Source of the DNA: Mimachlamys varia
Lineage: Eukaryota > Mollusca > Bivalvia > Pectinida > Pectinidae
DNA: 64,000 nt
Direction: 5' to 3'
NCBI GenBank assembly: GCA_947623455.1
Contig: OX392527.1
Coordinates: 51,442,401-51,506,400, forward strand
Shown here: positions 1 to 11,950 of the stretch, in pieces
Position numbering within the stretch: position 1 is the first letter of the stretch
Layout: the number at the start of each line of letters is the position of its first letter
Notes under the pieces: generated by a model
What the model saw: the letters and a program-made list of their open reading frames with translations, nothing else
Told to the model about the DNA's origin: nothing
The model's database searches: none
Position numbers and translations under genes: made by a program

Positions 1-194
1 AAAAAATCCAAAATGTGAAGCAAAGAAAGAAAACAAAAGATCCAAAATGTGAAGCAAAGAAAGAAAACAAAAGATCCAAAATGTGAAGCAAAGAAAGAAA
101 ACAAAAGATCAAAATGTGAAGCAAAGAAAAAACCCAATAGATCCAAAATGTGAAGCAAAGAAAGAAAACAAAAGATTCAAAATGTGAAGCAATC
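1..194. repeat. 34-bp tandem repeat, about 5 copies
   Basis: The window opens inside a tandem array with core 'ccaaaatgtgaagcaaag' and a period of about 34 bp. The copies are A-rich and nearly identical, apart from small indels near 110-135. The array ends at about 194, where unique sequence begins. Its left end is outside the window, so the true length is unknown. It lies in the Caskin intron downstream of the SAM1 exon. Confidence 0.9.
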
Positions 195-391
195 AGGTGG
201 CAGATCAGTGCTAGCTTCTCCTATGTTCCCCAGACAAAAGAGGAATTCAGGAACCTGAAGGAAGACCCCGTACAAGTTGCCCCTTATTACCTTGAGTGTG
301 ATGAAACAGTTTCATCCTTCTTTCCCTGAACTACACGTACAGAGCTATTATCTTATCTATCCAGCCTTTCAATAATCCAGCTACATCTAAA

Positions 392-481
392 TTAACTCAT
401 TCACCCCTGAAATTTCATGATGAACTGTACCAAACTTTGAAGTGGAAGAGTTCAAATGTGTCTTCAGGGGTGGATGAGTTA
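392..481 (+). mobile_element. 90-bp MITE, family A, copy 1
   Basis: A short element with terminal inverted repeats: 'actcattcacccctgaa' on the left and 'ttcaggggtggatgagtt' on the right. The interior holds 'gaagtggaagagttcaaatg'. Seven more copies occur in this window (37985, 40956, 45543, 53525, 58586, 59893, 61485), in both orientations. It has no coding capacity and is presumably a non-autonomous DNA element. Confidence 0.8.
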
Positions 482-1176
482 GCTGAACCTGCTTGAAAGA
501 CCACCTCTACTAAAGGGCCATTTGTACCAAGAGGCCATGTTTGAAGCAACTGAGCCTGTATCTAGAGACCACCGGTAAAAGATCTTTTTCTGTACTTCCA
601 TAAACACTTGATAGTCTATAGATTATTATTTAGGTTCCATATTTAATTATAGCGGGTCAGTCGTTAAAATTCCACAAAACCAAAGCTAAGTGAGCTGTAG
701 TGCACCTAGATACACCCACATCTCTGTCAGAACAATCTGTGTGACCTTTGATCTTTTAACGTTCCAGATGACCACCAAAATCTAATCTGACACAGAACTT
801 TATAATATCATACTATGAATTGCACACATGCCTTTCACAAAGGTTTGATTTATTATCCGATATGTAAAGGTATGGAGTCATTTTCCCGGTTTCTTCCCAC
901 AATAACACCCCTCTCCCCACTGCAGTGATAAATATAAGCTGAATGAATTGATTTCAAAATTGTTGTGAAAATAGAGTTTATATCTTATTACCATGGTGTA
1001 CATATAATCTAAATTTCCTGAGGGGTTAATAGTACTAATCTAGGAAAGATCAGAGAGTATAACAATGCCGTTTTGTCAATTAAATACATTTAAATCAAAC
1101 AAAGATACTATATATCCCCCTCCTAAAAACACTTGGGTGTAGATCTAGTGACATTTGAGTTACGTAATCATCTCAC

Positions 1177-1287
1177 CTCTGGAGTCATACGAGATATCGT
1201 TGGCATGTCATAGCCCGCCTGCATAAAGTTGCCATGGTAATCTTCAAAGCGCAGATCTCGAAGCCAGCAGCGCAAGACTTCATGATC
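1177..1287 (-). CDS. caskin: Caskin exon: N-terminal part of SAM domain 1
   Basis: This 111-bp internal exon encodes 37 residues, phase 0 at both ends. The acceptor is acacag and the donor is GAG|gtgaga, both on the minus strand. The peptide contains 'CWLRDLRFEDYHGNFMQAGY' followed by 'DMPTISRMTPE'. The latter is the hallmark of the first SAM domain of Caskin proteins, in which the family continues DLTAIG. SAM domains of Caskin mediate homopolymerisation of this CASK-binding neuronal scaffold; that is family knowledge, not visible here. The domain is split by the intron just after the conserved TPE, so helices 3-5 lie outside the window. It joins in frame to the exon at 4728-4922 (…AGLP|DHEVLR). 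Other SAM proteins (ANKS1, SASH) lack the ISRMTPE signature as I know it, so Caskin is the best call. Confidence 0.9.
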
Positions 1288-1460
1288 CTGTGTATGACAA
1301 AAGGACATGACTTTGGTTAAGATACGGATGATAAAGCAGCCTTAATTTACATAAATCCTATTATACAAGCCTGACTTTGTAAGATTATATATATCACTAC
1401 TGTAAGACAATTGATGGCATCATAAAATATAAATAATTCATTCAAACTTTGTAAATATCA

Positions 1461-1807
1461 TAGGTGTTAACTTTTGAAACCTCAAATGAAGGTGATCTCC
1501 CTCATTCCATACAAATGTGTATTTCCAATGAGGGGGAAAGTGCGCGAAATGCAACTGAAACTGCATTGCTCAATTTGTCTTTCCCTTTTTATGTATCAAA
1601 ATAACTTCAAAAAATATTCATTTCATCCAGACATATCTGTAATGGTAATTATACATACCCTGCAGTAACTAGGAGATCATTTGATCACAGAATGTGGATT
1701 TGGAGTTTGTGTGGGTTTGGACTTGGATAAGGATTACTAGGGAGATTGGTAAATTTTGGTCAAAATGAGGGAGTCACCATTGTAATGAGGGAAGGTTAAC
1801 GGGTATG
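1461..1807 (+). repeat. Dispersed repeat family B, copy 1
   Basis: About 345 bp, homologous along its length to 19012-19352 in the same orientation. Shared landmarks are 'taggtgt', 'aaagtgcg', 'cattgctcaatttgtctt', 'cctgcagtaactagga', 'ttggtcaaaatgagggagt' and a 'gaggga…gggtatg' end. The ends carry short, imperfect inverted matches (tgttaac / gttaac). No coding sequence is evident. It is probably a non-autonomous DNA transposon or MITE. Confidence 0.75.
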
Positions 1808-1937
1808 AAATATAAAACAGTTTGTTATTGTGCTTCAAATAAATCTACTGTGAAATGTTGAGTTACCTTGAAGAGATAACTGTGGGAGATATTGGTCCAT
1901 TGTCTTAATGTGCATCATCTGACTCATTGTACAGGTG

Positions 1938-2578
1938 TTAAGTAGAGGAGGAAGAAGGGGACAGAGGAGGGGGAGGAAGAAAAGGAGAAGTGAAGGGAGG
2001 AGGAGGATAAAAGGAGGATAAGAAGGAGGAAAAAGGAAGGAAGAAGAATGGGAGGAGGAAGGATAAGCAGAAGGAGGAAGGAATGATGATGAAGGGAAGA
2101 AGAGGATGAAGGTAAGGGGAAGATGAAAGAGGATGATAATGATGAAGGAAGGGGAGGAAAAGGATAAGCAGGAGGAGAAAGGGAGGAGGAAGAAGGGGAG
2201 GGGAAAGGATAAACAGGAGGAGGAGAATAAAGAAGGGGGGAGGAGGATGAAGGAAAGAGAAGGATGGGGCCAGAGAAGGGGAAGTAAGAGCAGGATCGAT
2301 AAGTGAAAAGAGGAGGAGGATGATGATGAAGGAAGAATGATGATGAAGGAAGGAGGAAGGGGATAAGCAGGAAGAGAAAGTAATGATGATGAAGGGAAGA
2401 AGAGGATGAAGGTAAGGGGAAGATGAAGGAGGACGATGATGAAGGGAGGAGGAAGGGGAGGAGGTGGAAAAGGAGGAGGATAAGCAGAAGGAAGATGAAG
2501 GTAGGAGGATGATAATGATGAGAAGAGGAATGGAAGGGGAGGAGGATGAGTAGGAGGGGGAGGAGTAGTGGTAAAAAG
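1938..2578 (+). repeat. Polypurine (GA-rich) tract
   Basis: About 640 bp on the plus strand made almost wholly of A and G (gaggaggaagaagg-like), with scattered T in 'gatgatgatgaa'. A subsegment around 2080-2130 ('gatgatgaagggaagaagag') recurs at 2385-2425, which points to local duplication. On the transcribed (minus) sense it would be a long polypyrimidine run. Such tracts can form triplex or H-DNA and can confuse assembly. Confidence 0.85.
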
Positions 2579-3971
2579 ATTTATTCCTGTTTACTGTTCA
2601 GCCACAACCACCGACTCCTACCCTCCATTCCCACAGCATGTTACAAACAACAGAGAGCCAATCGATTAACAGTGTGGCCATCTGGTGCCCTACAGGTAAT
2701 TGATGGAGGGGTCTACCCTAACCAACCTACAATCAACTAGCATACAAATGAGTGCCGATTTTCTGCTGGAATAAATGGAAAAACCACACATATTACCCCA
2801 CTAGGTTTGGACAACACCTAGAGTATTCACCTACCGTAGTTCACCTAAGATTAGCCCATACTCAGGGTTATGTCCTACAAGGCCAAACTATGTTCCTACC
2901 ATATTTATGCTATAAAAAGTTCATGCTGCAGATTACAATTTCCATGTTTTGGGAAATAATGCAACTGTAGTAAAATCTTCATTAATCCTTAAACAATTAA
3001 ATTGATCATAGGAAATGCTTTTCCCAGTTTGATATGAAATAAGATGTCTTAGCTTTTGCTCTCAATTTTTTCAAGTCTTATATATTCAATGTAATGAATT
3101 GGTATATACCATTTTTGATATAATAAGAGTGGCTAGGGCAAGAGCTAAATGACAATTTAGGCTTCTTCATTTGGATACATTTTTCCATGAACGACTTTAT
3201 GTATTTTCTCAGGACATAAGGGACATGAAGTGCTGTGTATTCTTTTCGATTTTCTACAAATAATCAAATCCAAAACAGAAAAAAAAATCTGAATTTTTAC
3301 GATTAAATTCCGGATCCCTGGAGGTACCCTCATTCGAGAAGTCATCTTATTTTGTCAAATAGTTTTGTCCTAGTTTTATGCATGTACATGTATATGAATT
3401 TTGTTTTTGAAATGTTGCTTCTGTTAAAATTAAATTTGTGCATGGAACATGACTTAACAAATTGATAAATGAATATATAAATATTAAAGTGAGATGAAAC
3501 GACTGTATTCAATAGACCTTATGTTAAAATCAGTCAGCCCCGAGGAATTATCTACGGAGCTATGTCATTATACGGGTAATTATAGGTGTAATACCAGTAT
3601 GTGGGCTACCGTCTGTGTAACATTAATAATGGCGATGATTAGGTCAATATTTCACGATAAGGTGTTGTATGAATGATTCACAATGCTTATGTACGACACA
3701 ATCTACACCTTCGCCTTGTCGTTTAGTCACTGTCACATGAAACTTGTGTAACGATGATGTTCACAGGGTAATGATGTATATATATATATACATATACCTG
3801 TGGGAAATTATTTTTGAATCTGAGCAAATCATAGTCACCTTAACTAAGTTACATCATCCCCTAATGGTATGCTATATTAACATTTTGTACAGATATAGGC
3901 CCAACTCCCCACTCTTCAGAGTAACCTCCCTTATCTAAAACTCTCTGTTCAATAAGAAGCTCATCCTGTCA

Positions 3972-4727
3972 CTCTACTTACTGGACTAGCCCCTCCCCTA
4001 TACTTACTGGCCCCGGTTTCATCAACGTTCCTTAACTTAAAGACTCCTTAACTTAAAAATCTCCATAGGAAAGCAATACGAAATTTAAGGAAAGTTCCTT
4101 AACTAAGTATTTTCTCCTTAAATTCTGTAATGCTTTCCTATGGAGATTTTTAAGTTAAGGAATTTCCTTAAGTAAAGGAACGTTGATGAAACCGGGGCCA
4201 GGACTAGCCTAGTCCCTCCCCCATACTTACTGGACTAGCTAGGCCCTTCCCCATTATTTATTGGACTAGGCCCCTTCCTTATATTTTCTGGACTAGGCCC
4301 CTCCCCTATATTTTCTGGACTAGGCCCCTCTCCCATACTTACTGGACTAGCTAGGCCCCTCCCCCATACTTACTGGACTATGCCCCTCCCCTATATTTTC
4401 TGGACTAGGCCCCTCCCCCATACTTACTGGACTAGCTAGGCCCCTCCTCCATACTTACTGGACTAGCTAGGCCCCTCCCCCATACTTATTGGACTAGCTA
4501 GGCCCCTCCCCCATACTTACTGGCAGGCCCCTCCCCTATAATTACTGGACTAGCTAGGCCCCTCCCCCATACTTACTGGACTAGCTAGGCCCCTCCCCCA
4601 TACTTACGGGACTAGCTAGGCCCCTCCTCCATACTTACTGGACTAGTTAGGCCCCTTCCCATACTGACTGGACTAGCTAAGCCCCCTCCCCCATATTTAC
4701 TGGACTAAGCCCCTCCCCCATACTTAC
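3972..4727 (-). repeat. 31-bp minisatellite carrying copies of the exon's 5' splice site
   Basis: The unit on the plus strand is 'ctaggcccctcccccatact' followed by 'tactggactag', about 18 copies excluding the inserted MITE. Read on the gene's strand, each unit contains CCAGTAAGTATGGGG, which matches the functional donor CCA|GTAAGTATGGGG of exon 4728-4922. The array is contiguous with that exon. One copy near 4518-4540 also includes 'ctggcaggcc', matching the last coding bases of the exon. Units vary in length, and some lack the donor ('atattttctggac'). Confidence 0.9.
4008..4200. mobile_element. 193-bp hairpin MITE inserted in the minisatellite
   Basis: The ends are near-perfect inverted repeats: 'tggccccggtttcatcaacg' on the left and its complement 'cgttgatgaaaccggggcca' on the right. 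The symmetry continues inwards through 'ttccttaac' and 'aatctccatagga' arms, so almost the whole element can fold back. It has no ORF. Minisatellite units lie on both sides, so the element landed inside an already existing array. Confidence 0.88.
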
Positions 4728-4922
4728 TGGCAGGCCTGCGTGTACGAGCTCCGCCACGTTGATCTGGCTGCTGAAGCCACCCTCCTCCAGACGATCCAGA
4801 CTGCCGACGCTGGAACTGGACGTACTGTGGTAGCTCTGACGTGATGATACGCCCGACTCGTAACTCTGGCCGGACAGACGGTGCTGGTTGTTTATCTGTA
4901 CATTCGCGTAATTATGTGTAAC
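4728..4922 (-). CDS. caskin: Caskin exon: Ser-rich linker preceding SAM1
   Basis: This 195-bp internal exon encodes 65 residues, phase 0 at both ends, with acceptor aatttcag and donor CCA|gtaagta. The peptide begins VTHNYANVQINN and contains 'SRQSYHSTSSSSVGSLDRLE' followed by 'EGGFSSQINVAELVHAGLP'. The SSSSVGSLDRLEE block just before SAM1 is what I expect of invertebrate Caskins. It is likely a phosphorylatable, disordered linker leading into the SAM fold. Codon use is GC-richer than the surrounding intron. The exon's last bases and donor are repeated about 18 times in the adjacent intronic minisatellite, so other donors downstream could be used. I chose the first one because it preserves phase with exon 1177-1287. 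Confidence 0.88.
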
Positions 4923-7325
4923 CTGAAATTAAAAAAGACGCCAGATTTTTAACATCATGAACATTAATTTATATCAACATTTGTATCTGTGTCACAAAGA
5001 AATGGAAATGTTTAGATTTATTTTCGACACCACTTAACCATACTGACACTAAAACTGGTCCAGCTATTAGCAAAAAACATACAACACTCCTTTATTGGAT
5101 TCAAATATTCACACTAACACTTTTAAACCAAAGACGACATTCCATGTTTAAAAAGGTCTGTATAAATCTTGATATCAAAATTCACATGCGAAAATGTATC
5201 CAATGAAATGAAAACATTTTTTTTCAGAGTAAAATACAGAGCAAATTCGTGTATTTTCCATATGTCCAACTATTTGTACAGGAGTAAGCACACACTCAAT
5301 AAGTCTGTTAGTCTCTAGCAGTCATTTGTGATATATTCTTGGTAACCACTTATTTATATTTATATCTACATATATCTTGTCAGGAAGTTGTCAGATTTTT
5401 ATCATCTGACATAATACAATTCTGTAGTTTACAATTTTTTTTATTCTTAATACAGCACATGTACTACCAATTATTTATCAGACTTAGACATAAGTTTTCT
5501 AAACTTTTTGTAACTCTATCACAGTATATTTGAAGTCAAGTGGTTTTGAAATATCAACAGCTAATCAAACTCATTCAATAAAATTTGAATTTCATTCTGA
5601 CAGTTTAATTACATTTTAATATATCAATGATAATTGATTTACAAATGAAAAATTGGAAAATACGGTTATGTAAAACCTTTCAGAAATACCAGCCAAACAG
5701 GTTTTGATAATTATCTATGATTTTGTGTGAAATTGTTACCGACAGAGTTTACTAAGGACTAGTACACTTAATTTGACATGAACCTCCCAACTCCTGATGA
5801 ATTTGTGAATAGTAATGTTGAATTGATCTTCACGACATATCCAAAGTATTCTCTTTACTAGTACTTGACCTTTGAATAAAAGGTCAGATTAATATCTGAT
5901 AGCACAAGTTGTAGTTGTTGCAGTGATGTCAATTAGTTGGTCCGACAAATTTCTATATAAAGTCACAAGTGACCTTAACCTTGACCTTGGAACTTCAACA
6001 CAATATCCTTGACATTGCATTTTTTTTTTAGCAAGATCCCTTTGAAAAATATGACAGTGTGCTCGAGTGAAGACAATTTATTGTTATATTGCGGCAACAT
6101 GATGGATAACCCAACCTGCCCCAGACATCCAAGAGATCTAATTTTAAAGTTAATTTTTGACTTTTTCCCCTTAATGATATAATATCAGTAATTATGATGT
6201 TCTGGAGACAGGGTTAGGCCAGTCCAACCCCCCAACCCCCCCTTAAATTGCAGAAGTATAAAAACAATATCAAAACTACCAAAGGAGGTATATGATAATA
6301 AAACACCAACAGCACAATCTCACTCTAAAATTCAAACATCAGTATTCAAATTTAAACATTAAAGCAACATACCTTTTTTTTATTGGTTAACCTTTTTTTT
6401 AATAAAATGTCTCTATAATATAAACCCATATCAACATACATAGTTATTCAGAAATTAAGCTGACTTTCACCGCAAGATCAATATGCAACTTAGTTATAGC
6501 ATTTCTCAGCTTGTAAAGAATATTGCTCAATACAACCCAATAGCATGACCAACAAGATTGGGGCACACACAGTGGAAATGCTTGTATAAAGAAGTTCATG
6601 CTAGCAGCAATTTGTCTCTGGCCTTTAACAACATTCTACGGGTTTGGTTTCCAAAACAGATGGTTGCTAGGAGTACAAGAATACCAATATGCCTGTAACC
6701 TTTGGAAGTAAGCTGTGCAGCACTCTGTAACAGTTTTCTACTTCTTCAAAAAGCCTGGTTAGCTTATTGCTGCAATTGATAGATTTTGAAATGAGATACT
6801 TAAAGACAACTTGGATTTAGGAACAATTTTCTATGTTTGATGTCATCAGATGGACATTTGTAATTGCAAAACAATTGATTTAAATTATAATTTTATGACA
6901 TTATTAAAATGTTTCAGATAAAAGGTTTATGTGAAATAGGCATTAAGCTGATCATGCAAAGAGTATCTGGCTTGATCTAATGGTAAATAGAGACACCAAG
7001 TCTTGAAAGTATTGTTAGCTTAAAAAGTGACAAAGTTAATTTGAAATTTACAAAAGAATCTCACAAATTCCAAATATTTTCATATTTTTGGTCTTAGGGT
7101 GCGAATTCCGATCTTGACTTCCCAGATTCTGAATTAATTTGATAATGAAATTAGTTGCATTTTCAGCATACCCAGGGTAATTAATTACAGATGAAATATT
7201 CATATCAACTTCTCATTCAGTTAGTTATGTCTCAAACAAGTAGTCAAGATGTCTATGTGATATTGTCTAATATTCTGACTTCCTCCAGTAAATATTCTGT
7301 GTAGGGACTCTCCTACAAAAAAAAG

Positions 7326-10300
7326 ACAGGACGGACACACTGACAAAGAGAACCCAGTCCAGAGAACAGAAACATTGACGAAGGGAACCAGTCCAGAAAA
7401 CGGACACACCGACACAGGGAACCAGTCCAGAGGATGGACACACTGACACAGGGAACCAGTCCAGAGGATGGACACACTGACACAGGGAACCAGTCCTGAG
7501 GACAGACACACTGACACAGGGAACCAGTCCAGAGGACAGACATACTGACACAGGGAACCAATCCAGAGGACAGACACACTGACACAGGGAACCAGTCCAG
7601 AGGAGGGACACACTGACACAGGGAACCAGTCCAGAGGACAGACATACTGACTCAGGGAACCAGTCCAGAGGAGGGACACACTGACACAGGGAACCAATCC
7701 AGAGGAGGGACACACCGACACAGGGAACCAGTCCAGAGGACAGACACACCGACACAGGGAACCAGTCCAGAGGACAGACATACTGACACAGGGAACCAAT
7801 CCAGAGGACAGACACACTGACACAGGGAACCAGTCCAGAGGACAGACACACTGACTCAGGGAACCAGTCCAGAGGAGGGACACACTGACACAGGGAACCA
7901 GTCCAGAGGAGGGACACACCGACACAGGGAACCAGTCCAGAGGACAGACACACCGACACAGGGAACCAGTCCAGAGGACGGACACACTGACACAGGGAAC
8001 CAGTCCAGAGGACAGACACACTGACACAGGGAACCAGTCCAGAGGACAGACACACTGACACAGGGAACCAGTCCAGAGGACGGACACACTGACACAGGGA
8101 ACCAGTCCAGAGGACAGACACACTGACACAGGGAACCAGTCCAGAGGACGGACACACTGATGAAGGGAACCAGTCCAGAGGACGGACACACTGACACAGG
8201 GAACCAGTCCAGAGGACGGACACACTGATGAAGGGAACCAGTCCAGAGGACGGACACACTGACACAGGGAACCAGTCCAGAGGACGGACACACTGACATT
8301 GGAGAACCAGTCCAGAGGACGGACACACTGATGAAGGGAACCAGTCCAGAGGACGGACACACTGACACAGGGAACCAGTCCAGAAGACGGATACACTGAC
8401 ACAGGGAACCAGTCCAGGGCGGACACACTGACACAGGGAACCAGTCCTGAGGATGGACACACTGACACAGGGAAACAATCCAGAGGACAGACACACTGTT
8501 ACAGGGAACCAGTTCAGGGCGGACACACTGACACAGGGAACCAGTCCTGAGGACGAACACACTGGGACAGGGAACCAGTCCAGAGGACGGACACACTGAC
8601 ACAGGGAACCAGTCCAGAGGACGGACACACTGACATTGGAGAACCAGTCCAGAGGACGGACACACTGATGAAGGGAACCAGTCCAGAGGACGGACACACT
8701 GATGAAGGGAACCAGTCCAGAGGACGGACACACTGACACAGGGAACCAGTCCAGAGGACGGACACACTGACATTGGAGAACCAGTCCAGAGGACGGACAC
8801 ACTGATGAAGGGAACCAGTCCAGAGGACGGACACACTGATGAAGGGAACCAGTCCAGAGGACGGACACACTGACGAAGGGAACCAGTCCAGAGGACTGAC
8901 ACACCGACACAGGGAACCAGTCCAGAGGACAGACACACCGACGAAGGGAACCAGTCCAGAGGACGGACACACTGACGAAGGGAACCAGTCCTAAGGACGG
9001 ACACACTGACACAGGGAACCAGTCCAGAGGAGGGACACACTGATGAAGGGAACCAGTCCAGAGGACGGACACACTGACACAGGGAACCAGTCCAGAGGAC
9101 GGACACACTGACACAGGGAACCAGTCCAGAGGAGGGACACACTGATGAAGGGAACCAGTCCAGAGGACAGACACACCGACGAAGGGAACCAGTCCAGAGG
9201 ACAGACACACCGACACAGGGAACCAGTCCAGAGGACAGACACACTGATGAAGGGAACCAGTCCAGAGGACGGACACACTGATGAAGGGAACCAGTCCAGA
9301 GGACGGACACACTGATGAAGGGAACCAGTCCAGAGGACGGACACACTGATGAAGGGAACCAGTCCAGAGGACGGACACACTGATGAAGGGAACCAGTCCA
9401 GAGGACAGACACACCGACGAAGGGAACCAGTCCAGAGGACGGACACACTGATGAAGGGAACCAGTCCAGAGGACGGACACACTGATGAAGGGAACCAGTC
9501 CAGAGGACAGACACACCGACGAAGGGAACCAGTCCAGAGGACAGACACACCGACGAAGGGAACCAGTCCAGAGGACAGACACACCGACACAGGGAACCAG
9601 TCCAGAGGACAGACACACTGATGAAGGGAACCAGTCCAGAGGACGGACACACTGATGAAGGGAACCAGTCCAATGGATGGACACATCGACGAAGGGAACC
9701 AATCCAGAGGACAGACACACTGACGCAGGGAACCAGTCCAGAGGACGGACACACTGACACAGGGAACCAGTCCAGAGGACAGACACACTGACTCAGGGAA
9801 CCAGTCCAGAGGACGGACACACTGACACAGGGAACCAGTCCAGAGGATGGACACACTGACTCAGGGAACCAGTCCAGAGGATGGACACACTGACTCAGGG
9901 AACCCGGAGTCCAGAGGATGGACACACTGACACAGGGAACCAGTCCAGAGGACGGACACACTGACTCAGGGAACCAGTCCAGAGGACGGACACACTGACA
10001 CAGGGAACCAGTCCAGAGGACGGACACACTGACACAGGGAACCAGTCCAGAGGACGGACACACTGACTCAGGGAACCAGTCCAGAGGACGGACACACTGA
10101 CACAGGGAACCAGTCCAGAGGACGGACACACTGACGCAGGGAACCAGTCCTAAGGACGGACACACTGACATTGGGGAACCAGTCCAGAGGATGGACACAC
10201 CGACACAGGGAACCAGTCCAGAGGACGGACACACCGACACAGGGAACCAGTCCAGAGGAGGGACACACCGACACAGGGAACCAGTCCAGAGGACGGACAC

Positions 10301-11950
10301 ACCGACACAGGGAACCAGTCCAGAGGAGGGACACACTGACATTGGAGAACCAGTCCAGACGACGGACACACTGACATTGGGGAACCAGTCCAGAGGACGG
10401 ACACACTGACACAGGGAACCAGTCCAGAGGACGGACACACTGACTCAGGGAACCAGTCCAGAGGACAAACACACCGACACAGGGAACCAGTCCAGAGGAC
10501 AAACACACCGACACAGGGAACCAGTCCAGAGGACGGACACACTGAAACAGGGAACCAGTCCTGAGGACGAACACACTGAAACAGGGAACCAATCCAGAGG
10601 ACGGACACACCGACACAGGGAACCAGTCCAGAGGACGGACACACTGAAACAGGGAACCAGTCCTGAGGACGAACACACTGAAACAGGGAACCAATCCAGA
10701 GGACGGACACACTGACACAGGGAAACAATCCAGAGGACGGACACACCGACACAGGGAACCAGTCCAGAGGACGGACACACCGACACAGGGAACCAGTCCA
10801 GAGGACGGACACACTGACACAGGGAACCAGTCCAGAGGACGGACACACTGAAACAGGGAACCAGTCCTGAGGACGAACACACTGAAACAGGGAACCAATC
10901 CAGAGGACGGACACACTGACACAGGGAAACAATCCAGAGGACGGACACACTGAAACAGGGAACCAGTCCAGAGGTCGGACACACTGACACAGGGAACCAG
11001 TCCAGAGGTCGGACACACCGACGAAGGGAACCAGTCCAGAGGAGGGACACACCGACACAGGGAACCAGTCCAGAGGACGGACACACCGACGAAGGGAACC
11101 AGTCCAGAGGAGGGACACACTGACACAGGGAACCAGTCCAGAGGACGGACACACTGACACAGGGAACCAGTCCAGAGGACGGACACACTGACACAGGGAA
11201 CCAGTCCAGAGGAGGGACACACTGACACAGGGAACCAGTCCAGAGGACGGACACACCGACGAAGGGAACCAGTCCAGAGGACAGACACACTGACACAGGG
11301 AACCAGTCCAGAGGAGGGACACACTGACACAGGGAACCAGTCCAGAGGAGGGACACACTGACACAGGGAACCAGTCCAGAGGACAGACACACTGACTCAG
11401 GGAACCAGTCCAGAGGAGGGACACACTGACACAGGGAACCAGTCCAGAGGACGGACACACTGACACAGGGAACCAGTCCAGAGGACGGACACACTGACAC
11501 AGGGAACCAGTCCAGAGGACGGACACACTGACACAGGGAACCAATCCAGAGGACGGACACACTGACACAGGGAACCAGTCCAGAGGACGGACACACTGAC
11601 ATTGGGGAACCAGTCCAGAGGACAGACACACTGACATTGGGGAACCAGTCCAGAGGACAGACACACTGACTCAGGGAACCAGTCCAGAGGACGGACACAC
11701 TGACACAGGGAACCAGTCCAGAGGATGGACACACTGACACAGGGAACCAGTCCAGAGGATGGACACACTGACAGGGAACCAGTCCAGAGGATGGACACAC
11801 TGACACAGGGAACCAGTCCAGAGGACGGACACACTGACATTGGGGAACCAGTCCAGAGGACGGACACACTGACATTGGGGAACCAGTCCAGAGGACGGAC
11901 ACACTGACATTGGGGAACCAGTCCAGAAGACGGATACACTGACAGGGAAC
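7326..11950 (-). repeat. Giant 34-bp minisatellite, about 135 copies
   Basis: The unit on the plus strand is 'gacacagggaaccagtccag' followed by 'aggacggacacact'. The period is 34 bp over about 4.6 kb with few indels. Variant blocks are visible: 'gatgaaggg' and 'gacgaaggg' types between about 8160 and 9690, 'gaaacaggg' types at about 10540-10970, and 'gacattgg' types scattered and clustered at 11590-11930. Because 34 is not a multiple of 3 and the unit has no stop on the minus strand, all minus frames stay open for hundreds of codons. These ORFs repeat every 34 residues and are not genes. The array starts and ends abruptly in AT-rich unique intron sequence. Confidence 0.97.

Larger units (their letters stand above)
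1..1176 (-). other. Caskin intron (5' part, continues outside window)
   Basis: This non-coding sequence starts at the splice donor gtgaga of the SAM1 exon (1176-1171 on the minus strand) and runs out of the window at position 1. It holds the 34-bp array at 1-194 and a 90-bp inverted-repeat MITE at 392-481. The rest is AT-rich sequence in which I see no exon. The remainder of SAM1 is expected on the far side of this intron. Confidence 0.75.
1288..4727 (-). other. Caskin intron, 3.4 kb
   Basis: This intron lies between exons 4728-4922 and 1177-1287, with donor gtaagta and acceptor acacag. From its 5' end it holds a 31-bp minisatellite that begins at the donor itself (about 4727-3972), a hairpin MITE inside that array (4008-4200), a purine-only-like tract (1938-2578) and a dispersed repeat (1461-1807). 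About 2580-3970 is AT-rich with a short (TA)n run near 3776-3790. I see no exon there. Confidence 0.8.

Noticed and set aside
7221..11950. Overlapping minus-strand ORFs of 400-860 codons (VLWTGSLCQCV repeats)
   Set aside because: They are the same 34-bp minisatellite read in three rotating frames. The peptide period (34 residues) follows from 3 x 34 nt. There are no splice sites, domain or non-repeat coding part.
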